Assembly: GCF_008107625.1 (NCBI RefSeq)
Contig: NZ_SDKK01000003.1
Coordinates: 31,289 to 95,288 of the forward strand
Direction of reading: 5' to 3'
From: Zoogloea oleivorans
Lineage (GTDB): Bacteria > Pseudomonadota > Gammaproteobacteria > Burkholderiales > Rhodocyclaceae
Length of the DNA: 64,000 nt
In this document: positions 20,613-28,055 of the stretch, in pieces
Layout: the number at the start of each line of letters is the position of its first letter
Position numbering within the stretch: position 1 is the first letter of the stretch
The notes under the pieces: model-generated
What the model was told of the DNA's origin: nothing
The model's database searches: none
Seen by the model: the letters and a program-made list of their open reading frames with translations, nothing else
Position numbers and translations under genes: made by a program

Positions 20613-22279
20613 GCGCCTTGTCGATGGCCCGCAGCCTTCTTCTCCCCTCCTCATCTCGTCCTTGCCGGCTGCTGAAGGTGGCGCTGCTGTGTGCCGCCCT
20701 GCTGCCCGCGGGACCGGCGCTGGCGGGGCTCCCGGAGGGCATGGGGTCGCCGTGGGTGACGCTGGCGACGGGTCTGGCGATGATGCTGGCGGTGGCTGGC
20801 GGAATCTATCTGTTGCTGCTGCGACAGCAGCTTGCGCGTTTGCAGGCGCAGTTGTCGGCCCCGGGCAGTTCGGTCGCTCTGGTGGGCGAGGCCGCGCCGG
20901 AGTGTGTTGGCGCATCCGAAGAAGGCCCGGATCGTTACTTTCGGCTGGCCGCCGAGGCCGGCCATGGCGTCGAGGGCTGGATCAACCTGGAAGGGCGTCT
21001 GTACTGGGTTAACCAGCTGGTCGAGTTGTACACCGGCTACTCCGCGCAAGAGGTACTGGCGGCTGATTTCATCGATCTCCTCGTTTATGAGCGGGACCGC
21101 CGTTACTGTCGCGACCAGATTCGTCAGGCGCTGGAAGGTGGCGTGCAGGCCGAGTTCGAGCTGCGCATCGTGACCAAAGCCGGCAGCTCGCTGTGGATGG
21201 CCTGCCACTGGCAGCCAATCCGTAACGAGTCCGGCATGTTGCTTGGCTTGCGGGTGTCCATGAACGACATCCAGGCACGCAAGGAAGCCGAGTACAAGCT
21301 GCTCGAATCCGTCGCCGCGCTGCGTCGTGCCCAGGCCTTGTCCGAACATTATTTGCGTCGCAGCAACGAGGAGCGTTCCCGCCTGTCGGCGCTGCTGGAC
21401 GTGGTGCGCATGGGTATCCTGTTCATGGACGCCGACCGCCGGGTTGTCTTCTGCAACCGGGCACTTTACGACATCTGGCGGATGCCGCCGGGCGAGAGTT
21501 TCGTTGGCGTGCGTGATGCGGTACTCCAGCAATACGTGATGCCCTTCCTCGAAGAGCCGGTGGTGTATCAGCGCCATATCGCCGCGGTGCTCGAGCATCG
21601 GGCGCCCAGCGAACCCTTCGAAATTCATTTCAAGGATGGCCGGGTGATAACGGACTTCTCCCGTGTCGTCCCGGGGCCGGAAGGCACGCGACCGATCGGA
21701 CGCATGTGGGTCTTCGAGGATGTGACCGAGCAGCGTCGCGTAGCCGAGCAGCTCATGCGTCTGGCTGAGCGGGATCCCCTCACCAACCTGTTCAATCGCC
21801 GGCGCTTCCATGAAGAACTGGAGCGGATGCTGGCCGATGGCCGGCGCCATCACGAAGAGGTTGGCCTGCTGGCTATCGATCTGGATGGCTTCAAGCCGGT
21901 GAATGATCGCTTTGGCCACCAGGCGGGCGATGAGGTGCTGGTGGGTCTGTCCAATGCGGTCTTGGCGGTGGTGCGCCGCAACGAGATGTTCTTCCGCATG
22001 GGCGGCGACGAGTTTGCGATCCTGGTGCCTTCGGCCAGTGCCCAGGAACTCTCCGAGCTGGCCCGGCGCGTGTGCGTATGCATCGCCGGGATGCACTTTA
22101 CGTTTGGTGGCGATTCGGTGTTTGTGACTGCGAGCATCGGCATCGCCATTGGGCCGCACCACGACAATGATGGCGAGCGCCTGATTGGCGCGGCGGACCG
22201 GGCCATGTATGTGGCCAAGGCGTCAGGTGGCAATTGCTGGGAGCTTGCACGGGAATCGCGCAGCGAGCGGCTGGTCTGA
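20609..22279 (+). CDS. Membrane-anchored PAS-PAS-GGDEF diguanylate cyclase
   Basis: 556 residues. An N-terminal hydrophobic segment or signal anchor precedes a TM helix (about residues 48-70). Two PAS-like sensor domains follow (about 105-225 and 255-375), then a GGDEF domain with RMGGDEFAIL. The I-site position reads RRNE instead of RxxD, so product inhibition may be weak or absent (inference). The GTG start overlaps the argA stop by four bases; an ATG five codons later is possible. Makes c-di-GMP; the sensed signal is unknown. Confidence 0.87.
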   Translation: MSALSMARSLLLPSSSRPCRLLKVALLCAALLPAGPALAGLPEGMGSPWVTLATGLAMMLAVAGGIYLLLLRQQLARLQAQLSAPGSSVALVGEAAPECVGASEEGPDRYFRLAAEAGHGVEGWINLEGRLYWVNQLVELYTGYSAQEVLAADFIDLLVYERDRRYCRDQIRQALEGGVQAEFELRIVTKAGSSLWMACHWQPIRNESGMLLGLRVSMNDIQARKEAEYKLLESVAALRRAQALSEHYLRRSNEERSRLSALLDVVRMGILFMDADRRVVFCNRALYDIWRMPPGESFVGVRDAVLQQYVMPFLEEPVVYQRHIAAVLEHRAPSEPFEIHFKDGRVITDFSRVVPGPEGTRPIGRMWVFEDVTEQRRVAEQLMRLAERDPLTNLFNRRRFHEELERMLADGRRHHEEVGLLAIDLDGFKPVNDRFGHQAGDEVLVGLSNAVLAVVRRNEMFFRMGGDEFAILVPSASAQELSELARRVCVCIAGMHFTFGGDSVFVTASIGIAIGPHHDNDGERLIGAADRAMYVAKASGGNCWELARESRSERLV

Positions 22280-22310
22280 GTGGCGTCGGCAGGCTAGAAT
22301 CCAGCCACCT

Positions 22311-22339
22311 TTCCGGGGCGCGGCTGCCGCGCTCCGGAA
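22311..22339 (+). other. Strong hairpin between the PAS-GGDEF gene and yggX
   Basis: Arms TTCCGGGGCGCGG / CCGCGCTCCGGAA pair over 13 positions with one G-T wobble and a CTG loop. There is no T-run. It could be a factor-assisted terminator or the 5' end structure of the yggX message. Confidence 0.5.
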
Positions 22340-22361
22340 TCCCAACTTCGAGAGGTGATAC

Positions 22362-22634
22362 ATGGCACGGATGGTCAATTGTGTGAAGCTCGGTCGTGAG
22401 GCCGAAGGTCTGGATTTTCCGCCCCTTCCTGGCGAACTGGGCAAGAAGGTTTTCGAGAATGTCTCGAAGGAAGGCTGGCAGCAGTGGGTCAAGCACCAGA
22501 CCATGCTGATTAATGAAAATCGCCTCAATCTGATGGATGCGCGGGCGCGCAAGTACTTGTCCGAGCAGCTGGAACGTTACTTCTTCGGCGGTGGTGCCGA
22601 CCAGATCGGTGGTTACGTTCCGCCCCAGTCCTGA
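22362..22634 (+). CDS. yggX: Fe(2+)-trafficking protein
   Basis: 90 residues, the typical family size. It contains the conserved [18 protein letters not shown] start with the single functional cysteine and the helical [18 protein letters not shown] block. Cytoplasmic protein that protects iron-sulfur proteins and assists iron handling under oxidative stress. GAGAGGTGATAC precedes the ATG. A terminator follows directly. Confidence 0.96.
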   Translation: MARMVNCVKLGREAEGLDFPPLPGELGKKVFENVSKEGWQQWVKHQTMLINENRLNLMDARARKYLSEQLERYFFGGGADQIGGYVPPQS

Positions 22635-22647
22635 GCCTTAAAAGGCT

Positions 22648-22965
22648 TCAGCGTGTGACGGCCCCGCTTTTCGGGGCCGTTTTCATTGGGATGCCCTGTT
22701 CGAGGCTGTACAGCCAGGCGAGGAGTTCTGCCACCGCCACGTAGAGTTCCGGTGGAATGCGGGCATCCAGGTCCACTTGCATGAGCAGGGCGACCAGTTC
22801 GGGAGATTCGTGGACGTAAATGCCGGCTTCCTTGGCCCGGGAGACGATTTCGGCGGCAATCAGGCCGCGTCCCTTGGCGACAACGGTGGGGGCTGCGTTG
22901 CCCGCGTTGTAGGCGAGGGCGACGGCTTCGGCGCGCAGCTCGGCAGGTTGTTCGGGGCTATTCAC
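22648..22965 (-). CDS. FlhB-like (FlhB C-terminal domain) protein
   Basis: 105 residues related to the cytoplasmic domain of FlhB/YscU export-switch proteins, of the short FlhB-like type. The block PTVVAKGRGLIAAEIVSRAKEAGIYVHESPELVALLM carries the conserved pattern, but the NPTH autocleavage motif is absent (PTVVAKG begins after that point). Its ATG overlaps the fliK stop (ATGA). Its last codons run through the yggX terminator stem. Likely modulates flagellar export specificity together with FliK (inference). Confidence 0.8.
   Translation of the reverse strand: MNSPEQPAELRAEAVALAYNAGNAAPTVVAKGRGLIAAEIVSRAKEAGIYVHESPELVALLMQVDLDARIPPELYVAVAELLAWLYSLEQGIPMKTAPKSGAVTR
22658..22686 (+). terminator. 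Intrinsic terminator after yggX
   Basis: ACGGCCCCG-CTTTT-CGGGGCCGT followed by TTTC on the plus strand. The stem is part of the coding end of the convergent flhB-like gene. Confidence 0.85.
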
Positions 22966-24029
22966 GGCGCCTGTCTCAGTTCGGCCACCATCCCGGTAAG
23001 GGGCACGTTGGCGGCGGCAAGGGCGTCTGCCAGGCGTGATTCGGCTGCCTGCAGCGTGTTGCGCGTGGCGCTGTCGTCGGCAATCAGGCGTATGGCAATG
23101 CCGGCCGGCGTGAGATGCAGGCGTGCTTCGACGCCACCGAGGCTGGGCAGGGTCAGGCGCAAGGTGGTGTTCCAGGACGTATCCGGCTCGTTTCCGCTAC
23201 CGTTGTCGTCCCGGGCGGGATCCTCGATTTCCCATTCCATCGTTTGCCCGGGCCAGATCTGGCCCTGCCATGCCAGTTGGTGGGTTGCGATGGCATCCAG
23301 TTGCTGGTGAACGAGGGGCAACAGTCTCTCGGCGACAGGCACGGTGTCGGCCTTGGTCGCCGCCGTCGTCAAGGCAGCGGTGGGGCTGGCGGTTTTTTCG
23401 GCGACATCTGGCGAGGCGGTCGAAACGGTTTTCAGGAGTGCAGTGGATTCGCGCCCCTGCGGTTCCTTGAGTAGCGAGGCGGTATCAATCTGGCCGGACA
23501 GCCAGCGCGCCTGGTGGGACTCGTAGAACAGTCCGCTTTCGGCGATCGCCGCGCCCAGGTTGCTGGCCAGCTGGGCCGTGGCGGCTGTCGTTTGCGGCGC
23601 CGAGGGAAGCAGGGCTGCGCCGCCGTTGAGGCTCGGGGCCTGGGCCGCCGGCTGGCCGGTGAGCATGAAACTGATCAGCTTGCCGGTCTGGCTGAGGGCT
23701 GCGCGGCTGGTGGTGTCGGCCGCCGGCTGAGCCAGAGTGGCGAAAACGGCTTGCGGTGTGATGTGGCTGACAACGAGTTCAAGGCTGTCGCCGGCCTTGA
23801 CGGATTGGGGCAGGGACAGGATGACGTCCCGTCCTTCGATCCGGGCCTTGTAGATGTTGTCTTGGCTGGTGGCCTGCAGGCTGGCCGTGATGCGTTGGCC
23901 AGGGGTGAAGTCGGGCAGGTTGGCCGAGATGCCCTTGACGCGTGCGAGAGGCGCGACAGTGGGCTCGCCAGAGAAAAAACTGGCTTCGCTGAGCATCCGC
24001 AGGCGGGAGGCGAGGTCGCTGGGAATCAT
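22962..24029 (-). CDS. fliK: Flagellar hook-length control protein
   Basis: 355 residues. The C-terminal domain (about 265-350) has the FliK pattern LRLTLPSLGGVEARLHLTPAGIAIRL followed by a helical end. The N-terminal and middle parts are Ala/Thr/Ser-rich and variable, as usual for the molecular-ruler segment. It measures hook length and switches export from hook to filament substrates. It lies immediately after fliT and overlaps the flhB-like gene by four bases. Confidence 0.87.
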   Translation of the reverse strand: MIPSDLASRLRMLSEASFFSGEPTVAPLARVKGISANLPDFTPGQRITASLQATSQDNIYKARIEGRDVILSLPQSVKAGDSLELVVSHITPQAVFATLAQPAADTTSRAALSQTGKLISFMLTGQPAAQAPSLNGGAALLPSAPQTTAATAQLASNLGAAIAESGLFYESHQARWLSGQIDTASLLKEPQGRESTALLKTVSTASPDVAEKTASPTAALTTAATKADTVPVAERLLPLVHQQLDAIATHQLAWQGQIWPGQTMEWEIEDPARDDNGSGNEPDTSWNTTLRLTLPSLGGVEARLHLTPAGIAIRLIADDSATRNTLQAAESRLADALAAANVPLTGMVAELRQAP

Positions 24030-24058
24030 GATGCGGCCACCCGCCTGCCTGCCAGGGA

Positions 24059-24397
24059 TCAGTCGATGTCGCCGTAAGCGCTGCGGACGCTGCGCTCGCG
24101 CGTGCCGCCGGACAGCAACTGGCGCACGTTGTCCATCCAGGGCTCGGTATGAACGCGAACTTCCTTGTCGTCGCTGAGGATGCGTCGGATGAGCGCGATT
24201 TTTTTGGTGCGCTCGTCTTCGGACATCCGTTTCGGGCGGGACGGGAAGGCCAGGGCTTCCTCGACACCGATGCGGTCACGCAGGGAGGCCACCTGCCGTT
24301 CCAGGCGGGTGAGGCGATCCCAGTCGTTGGCGCGCGCGGCATCCACCATTTCGGTGGAGTAGTTGCTCATCTGTTCCAGGAGGGCGAGGGAACTCAT
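24059..24397 (-). CDS. fliT: Flagellar protein FliT (filament-cap chaperone)
   Basis: 112 residues, helical, with the FliT-like N-terminus LALLEQMSNYSTEMVDAARANDWDRL, a Leu-rich helix region and a basic central part. In the known system it is the export chaperone of FliD. Assigned from similarity plus its position directly after fliS (20-base gap). Confidence 0.82.
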   Translation of the reverse strand: MSSLALLEQMSNYSTEMVDAARANDWDRLTRLERQVASLRDRIGVEEALAFPSRPKRMSEDERTKKIALIRRILSDDKEVRVHTEPWMDNVRQLLSGGTRERSVRSAYGDID

Positions 24398-24417
24398 GAA
24401 AAGTATCTCCGGCGGTC

Positions 24418-24831
24418 TTAGCGGTAAGCCTGGTCGGTCGTGCCGATTTCTTCCCAGGCGCCTTTCAGTTCGGTCAGCAGCTTGACGACTTCATCCATGG
24501 CGGGCCGGCTGTTGTGCAGGTTCGCGTAGAGAAGGCGCTGGCTCATGTAGTCATAAAGGGCGCCAAGGCGCTGGGCGAGATCGCCGCCGGCTTCAAAGTC
24601 GAGGCTGACCTTGAGGCCATTGGTGATGATCTCGATGGCTTTGGAAATGGCCAGGCCTTTGGCTGGAACGTTCTTGTTCTCGAGCGCGGCGGCGGCCGTG
24701 CCAATCTGAAGGATTGCGCCTTCGAAGAGCATCAGGATCAGTTTGTGCGGGTCTGCTGTAGAGACTCCGGTTGCAACGCCAACCTCGCTGTAGGCAGCGG
24801 CGGCACGACGGGCGGCAAGGCCAAACGACAT
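24418..24831 (-). CDS. fliS: Flagellin export chaperone FliS
   Basis: 137 residues. Contains the family hallmarks AYSEVGVATGVSTADPHKLILMLFEGA and LYDYMSQRLLYANL. It binds the C-terminus of flagellin in the cytoplasm and prevents early polymerisation. It follows fliD with a 17-base gap. Confidence 0.95.
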   Translation of the reverse strand: MSFGLAARRAAAAYSEVGVATGVSTADPHKLILMLFEGAILQIGTAAAALENKNVPAKGLAISKAIEIITNGLKVSLDFEAGGDLAQRLGALYDYMSQRLLYANLHNSRPAMDEVVKLLTELKGAWEEIGTTDQAYR

Positions 24832-24848
24832 CTTGTTCTCCGGTCGGG

Positions 24849-26243
24849 TTAGTAATTGCTCATGTTGCTGAGGAGGCTCAATTGCTGACTCAGGTAGCTG
24901 CTGGTCGTGCTCATGCTGCTCATGGAGGTATCCAGGGCCGTGAACTGGGCACGGTAAGTCTTCTCGATGGCGGTCAGGCGGGCATTGAAAGCCTCGATCC
25001 GCTTGGCCATGTTCTTGACGCTCGAATTAAGGCCATCTGTCCGGCTGGCGATTGCGCCACTGCTGTCGAGCAGGTTGGTCGTGGTGGTTTTGAGCGCACT
25101 GCCGTAGGCGCCGATCGCCGTGGCGACTGCCGCGAAGCCCGAACTGGCGGCCTTTTCGAACTTGGCCGCGTCCATCTTGAGGCTTCCGTCGGACTGGAAT
25201 GCAATGCCCAGATCACTCAGGGTTCTCACTGAGCTGCCTTCCAGGCTGGCTGGAACACTGGTCAGGGCGCTGCGGACCTGGGACTGGATGCTGCGCAGCG
25301 ACGAGTCGCCATTGAGTGCCGCACCGGTTTTTGTGCTGGCGTTGTAGGCGCCAAGGCTCTTGATGGACGAGTTGAGATTGTTATAGGCGGTGACGAAGGC
25401 ATCGAGCTTGCTCTTCAGGTCCGTATTGTCACGGGCGATGGTGAGCGTTGTGGAGCCGGTCTTGGTGAGCTCCAGAGTCACGCCGTCGATGGCGTCGGTA
25501 ATCGTGTTGCCGCTGGTGGCAATCGATACACCCTGCATTTTCACGGCGGCATCGGTGGCGGCCTGGGTCTGGGTAAAAGCGCTGGAGGCGGCTATCGGGG
25601 TGCCTGGTGCGGCCGGGTCGATGAACGTGGCTGTGCCCGAGATGCTGACGGCGTTGGCGGTACCCCCGGACGTTGCCGTCAGGAGCAGGTTCTGCTTGCC
25701 GTTGGTGTCGGTCACGATCGTTGCATTGACGCCTGCGGCCGCGTTGTTGATGGCATCGCGAACGCCTGCAAGGGTGTTCTGGCTGCTGTCGAGGGTGATG
25801 TCGACGGGCGTACTGCCCTTGGTGAGCGTCAGGGTGCGGGTGCTGTCGGTGCCGAAGTCCAGGACCGCATCGGTCGCCCCGTAGGTTTTGCCCAGCGCCA
25901 TGCGCTGGTTGGTCGCCAGTGCGGTGACTTCAAGAGAGTAGGTGCCGGCTACCGCAGAACTGCTCGCCGTTGCCGTTGCGATGGTCGAATCGGCAATGCT
26001 TGCCTTGTAGGCGGAAAAAGCTGCCGTCGGGCTCTGCAGGGTTGCCGGTGTGAGGGCCTTGGCGGCAGTCTGCAGGGCCGCGAGCGAACTCTTCAGGGTG
26101 CCGAGGGCGGAGATTTTCGACTGGTAGCTGGTCTGCTGTGCCTGGAGCTTGCTGAGGGGCTGTTTTTCAACAGACATCAGACCGGTAATGATCGACTCGA
26201 CTTGCAGTCCGGAGCCAATACCCGCTGATGAAATGGTCGCCAT
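24849..26243 (-). CDS. fliD: Flagellar filament cap protein FliD
   Basis: 464 residues. The N-terminal block SSAGIGSGLQVESIITGLMSVEKQPLSKL and the coiled-coil C-terminus (IEAFNARLTAIEKTYRAQFTALD) are typical of the hook-associated protein 2 that caps the filament and folds flagellin. The Ser/Thr/Ala-rich middle is variable. A candidate sigma-28 promoter lies about 40 bases upstream, so it can be expressed separately from fliC-flaG. Confidence 0.95.
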   Translation of the reverse strand: MATISSAGIGSGLQVESIITGLMSVEKQPLSKLQAQQTSYQSKISALGTLKSSLAALQTAAKALTPATLQSPTAAFSAYKASIADSTIATATASSSAVAGTYSLEVTALATNQRMALGKTYGATDAVLDFGTDSTRTLTLTKGSTPVDITLDSSQNTLAGVRDAINNAAAGVNATIVTDTNGKQNLLLTATSGGTANAVSISGTATFIDPAAPGTPIAASSAFTQTQAATDAAVKMQGVSIATSGNTITDAIDGVTLELTKTGSTTLTIARDNTDLKSKLDAFVTAYNNLNSSIKSLGAYNASTKTGAALNGDSSLRSIQSQVRSALTSVPASLEGSSVRTLSDLGIAFQSDGSLKMDAAKFEKAASSGFAAVATAIGAYGSALKTTTTNLLDSSGAIASRTDGLNSSVKNMAKRIEAFNARLTAIEKTYRAQFTALDTSMSSMSTTSSYLSQQLSLLSNMSNY

Positions 26244-26281
26244 GATGCACCCCCTGTGTTGCTGTGTTGCTAGTGATTTGG

Positions 26282-26308
26282 ATTACGGCCGGCCCAGGAA
26301 AAACTTGA
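26282..26308 (-). promoter_or_regulatory. Candidate sigma-28 promoter of the fliD operon
   Basis: Minus strand TCAAGTTT, 11-base spacer, GCCGTAAT, compared with consensus TAAAGTTT-N11-GCCGATAA. The -35 matches 7 of 8 and the -10 keeps the GCCG core. Correct spacing and position before fliD support it. Confidence 0.6.
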
Positions 26309-26380
26309 GAGTCTCGGCGTGCTTGCAACCATGTAGCATGGACCGTGCCGGCTGAGCCAAGACTCGTGTTCTCTGGATAA

Positions 26381-26404
26381 AAAAATCCCACCGCATGGGT
26401 GGGA
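26381..26404 (-). terminator. Intrinsic terminator after flaG
   Basis: Minus strand TCCCACC-CATGC-GGTGGGA followed by a seven-base T-run. It separates the fliC-flaG unit from fliD. Confidence 0.9.
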
Positions 26405-26433
26405 CCAATGTTGCCACGAGAAGTGCTGTCAAT

Positions 26434-26829
26434 TCAGGCTTGCTGTTTGACCAGCAGACCCTGCAGTTTGTCGAGCGCCTTGGCGATATCGAGGACTTCC
26501 TCGGAAGGGATCTGACGGATTACCTTTTTGGATTCCGTATCGATCACCTTAACGACAGTCACTCCGATGTCTTCGTCGATGGAAAACTGAAGGCTGTTGG
26601 CCGTCTGCTTGATGACGTCCTGAATCTGTTTGACCGCTTGCGTTAATTGTTCGCTGCTGGGAGGCACTTTCGCAGGCGCCTGCGTAGCGTTCTGGGCTTG
26701 CTGCACGCCGCTCGCTTCGGGAGTGGCCTCTGCCTGCCGTGCTGTTCCTGCCCCTGCTACCTGGGCGGCGGGAGGCTGCACGGGGGGCGCGTATTGCGTG
26801 GTTCTCGCGCCGACTGGCTGGATGCTCAT
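26434..26829 (-). CDS. flaG: FlaG-family flagellar protein
   Basis: 131 residues. A Pro/Ala/Gln-rich N-terminal half precedes the conserved C-terminal domain LQFSIDEDIGVTVVKVIDTESKKVIRQIPSEEVLDI. Family members influence filament length and lie between flagellin and FliD genes, exactly as here. Confidence 0.92.
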   Translation of the reverse strand: MSIQPVGARTTQYAPPVQPPAAQVAGAGTARQAEATPEASGVQQAQNATQAPAKVPPSSEQLTQAVKQIQDVIKQTANSLQFSIDEDIGVTVVKVIDTESKKVIRQIPSEEVLDIAKALDKLQGLLVKQQA

Positions 26830-26852
26830 GATCTTCTCCCTCTCGAGCGAGG

Positions 26853-26881
26853 GGCGCCGCGCCTGTCAGGGCGGCGGCGCC
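26853..26881 (-). other. GC-rich inverted repeat between fliC and flaG
   Basis: GGCGCCGC / GCGGCGCC arms with a 13-base loop and no T-run. Placed right after fliC, it probably stabilises the abundant flagellin message or gives partial termination. Confidence 0.45.
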
Positions 26882-26905
26882 TGCCGGGTTTTGGTGAATA
26901 AAGGC

Positions 26906-27766
26906 TTACTGGAGCAGGGACAGCACGTTGTTCGGCATGCTGTTGGCTTGTGCAACCATGGCGGTGCCGGCCTGTTGCAGAATCTGGCCGCGGGTCATGG
27001 CTGCGGTTTCCTTGGCGAAGTCAGCATCCATGATGCGACCGCGGGAAGCCTGGGCGTTTTCAGATGCGACCTGCAGGGTCTGTACCACCGAGGTAAAGCG
27101 GTTTTGCACGGCACCCCAGGTTGCACGAGCAGTGTTCAGGACGTTCAGGGCCGCATCGATGGCCGAGATCGCTGCCGTTGCGGCGGACACGCCGGCGCTG
27201 CCTTGACCCGAGATGGAGCTGCCGCTGATGGCGCCTGCGGTAGTCGTCCCGAAGGTTGCAGAGGCCAGGGTGACGGCACTGCCGACAGTGATCGTGTCAG
27301 TCGAAGCCGTACCGGCGCCCACCTGGAAGGAGAATCCGCCGGAGACTTCGCTCAGGACGTTTTGTCCATTGAACTGGGTGCCCGAAACAACGCGCGCAAT
27401 TTCCTGGTTGAGCTGTTGAAATTCAGTGTCAAGACTGGCGCGGTCGCCGCTGCTGTAGGTGCCGTTGGCGGCCTGCACGGCCAGCTCGCGCATCCGTTGC
27501 AGGTTGTCGGTAACTGCCTGCATCGCGCTTTCAGCGGTCTGCGCCATCGAGACGCCGTCATTGGCGTTGCGGATCGCCACGTCGAAGCCCTTGGCTTGGG
27601 CGTTCATGCGGTCGGCAATTGCCAGGCCGGCAGCGTCGTCCTTGGCGCTATTGACGCGCAAGCCGGAAGACAGACGTTGCACCGAAGTCGCCAGGCCTGC
27701 CTGGGAGGTGGAAAGATTGCGTTGCGCATTCAGCGACATCGCATTGGTGTTGATAGTGGCAGCCAT
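26906..27766 (-). CDS. fliC: Flagellin
   Basis: 286 residues. The D0/D1 N-terminal domain begins INTNAMSLNAQRNLSTSQAGL and contains QRLSSGLRVNSAKDDAAGLAI. The C-terminal D1/D0 domain ends QILQQAGTAMVAQANSMPNNVLSLLQ. The variable middle is short (about residues 140-195) and rich in Ser, Thr and Gly, which offers many O-glycosylation sites. AAGGAG lies 8 bases upstream of the ATG and a strong sigma-28 promoter precedes it. The glycan operon immediately upstream could supply sugars for this filament (inference). Confidence 0.97.
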   Translation of the reverse strand: MAATINTNAMSLNAQRNLSTSQAGLATSVQRLSSGLRVNSAKDDAAGLAIADRMNAQAKGFDVAIRNANDGVSMAQTAESAMQAVTDNLQRMRELAVQAANGTYSSGDRASLDTEFQQLNQEIARVVSGTQFNGQNVLSEVSGGFSFQVGAGTASTDTITVGSAVTLASATFGTTTAGAISGSSISGQGSAGVSAATAAISAIDAALNVLNTARATWGAVQNRFTSVVQTLQVASENAQASRGRIMDADFAKETAAMTRGQILQQAGTAMVAQANSMPNNVLSLLQ

Positions 27767-27860
27767 TTTGGTTCTCCTTAAATCCGTTCAAGATAAGCGT
27801 TTCGGCTTAACTTTGGTTCGCCTTGCCCGGGTATGTGTAAGGCAACCGCCGTTGTGATCA

Positions 27861-27887
27861 TTAACGGGGCAAACCGAAAAGACTTTA
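27861..27887 (-). promoter_or_regulatory. Sigma-28 (FliA) promoter of fliC
   Basis: Minus strand TAAAGTCT, 11-base spacer, CCCGTTAA: 7 of 8 and 6 of 8 matches to TAAAGTTT-N11-GCCGATAA, with exact spacing. It gives an untranslated leader of about 90 bases. Confidence 0.85.
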
Positions 27888-27999
27888 GATATTTGTTGAC
27901 TTTTTTGCTGTTACCGTTTTTTTCATTTTTCTTTGCGGATTACCGCTTGGCTTGTGATAGCGGCCCGGAAAAATAAAGCTTTAGGGTTGATTTGCTGTG

Positions 28000-28025
28000 C
28001 CGGCCGGGTTTTCGGCCGGTTTTTT
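28000..28025 (+). terminator. Plus-strand intrinsic terminator with no upstream plus-strand gene
   Basis: CCGGCCG-GGTTTT-CGGCCGG followed by six T on the plus strand. All recognised genes around it run on the minus strand, so it does not end a known message. It could end a small plus-strand RNA started in the AT-rich 27.89-27.97 kb stretch, or block antisense transcription into the glycan operon. Confidence 0.75.
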
Positions 28026-28055
28026 ATATGCCTACAGATTAGTGGGCGAAGTCCT

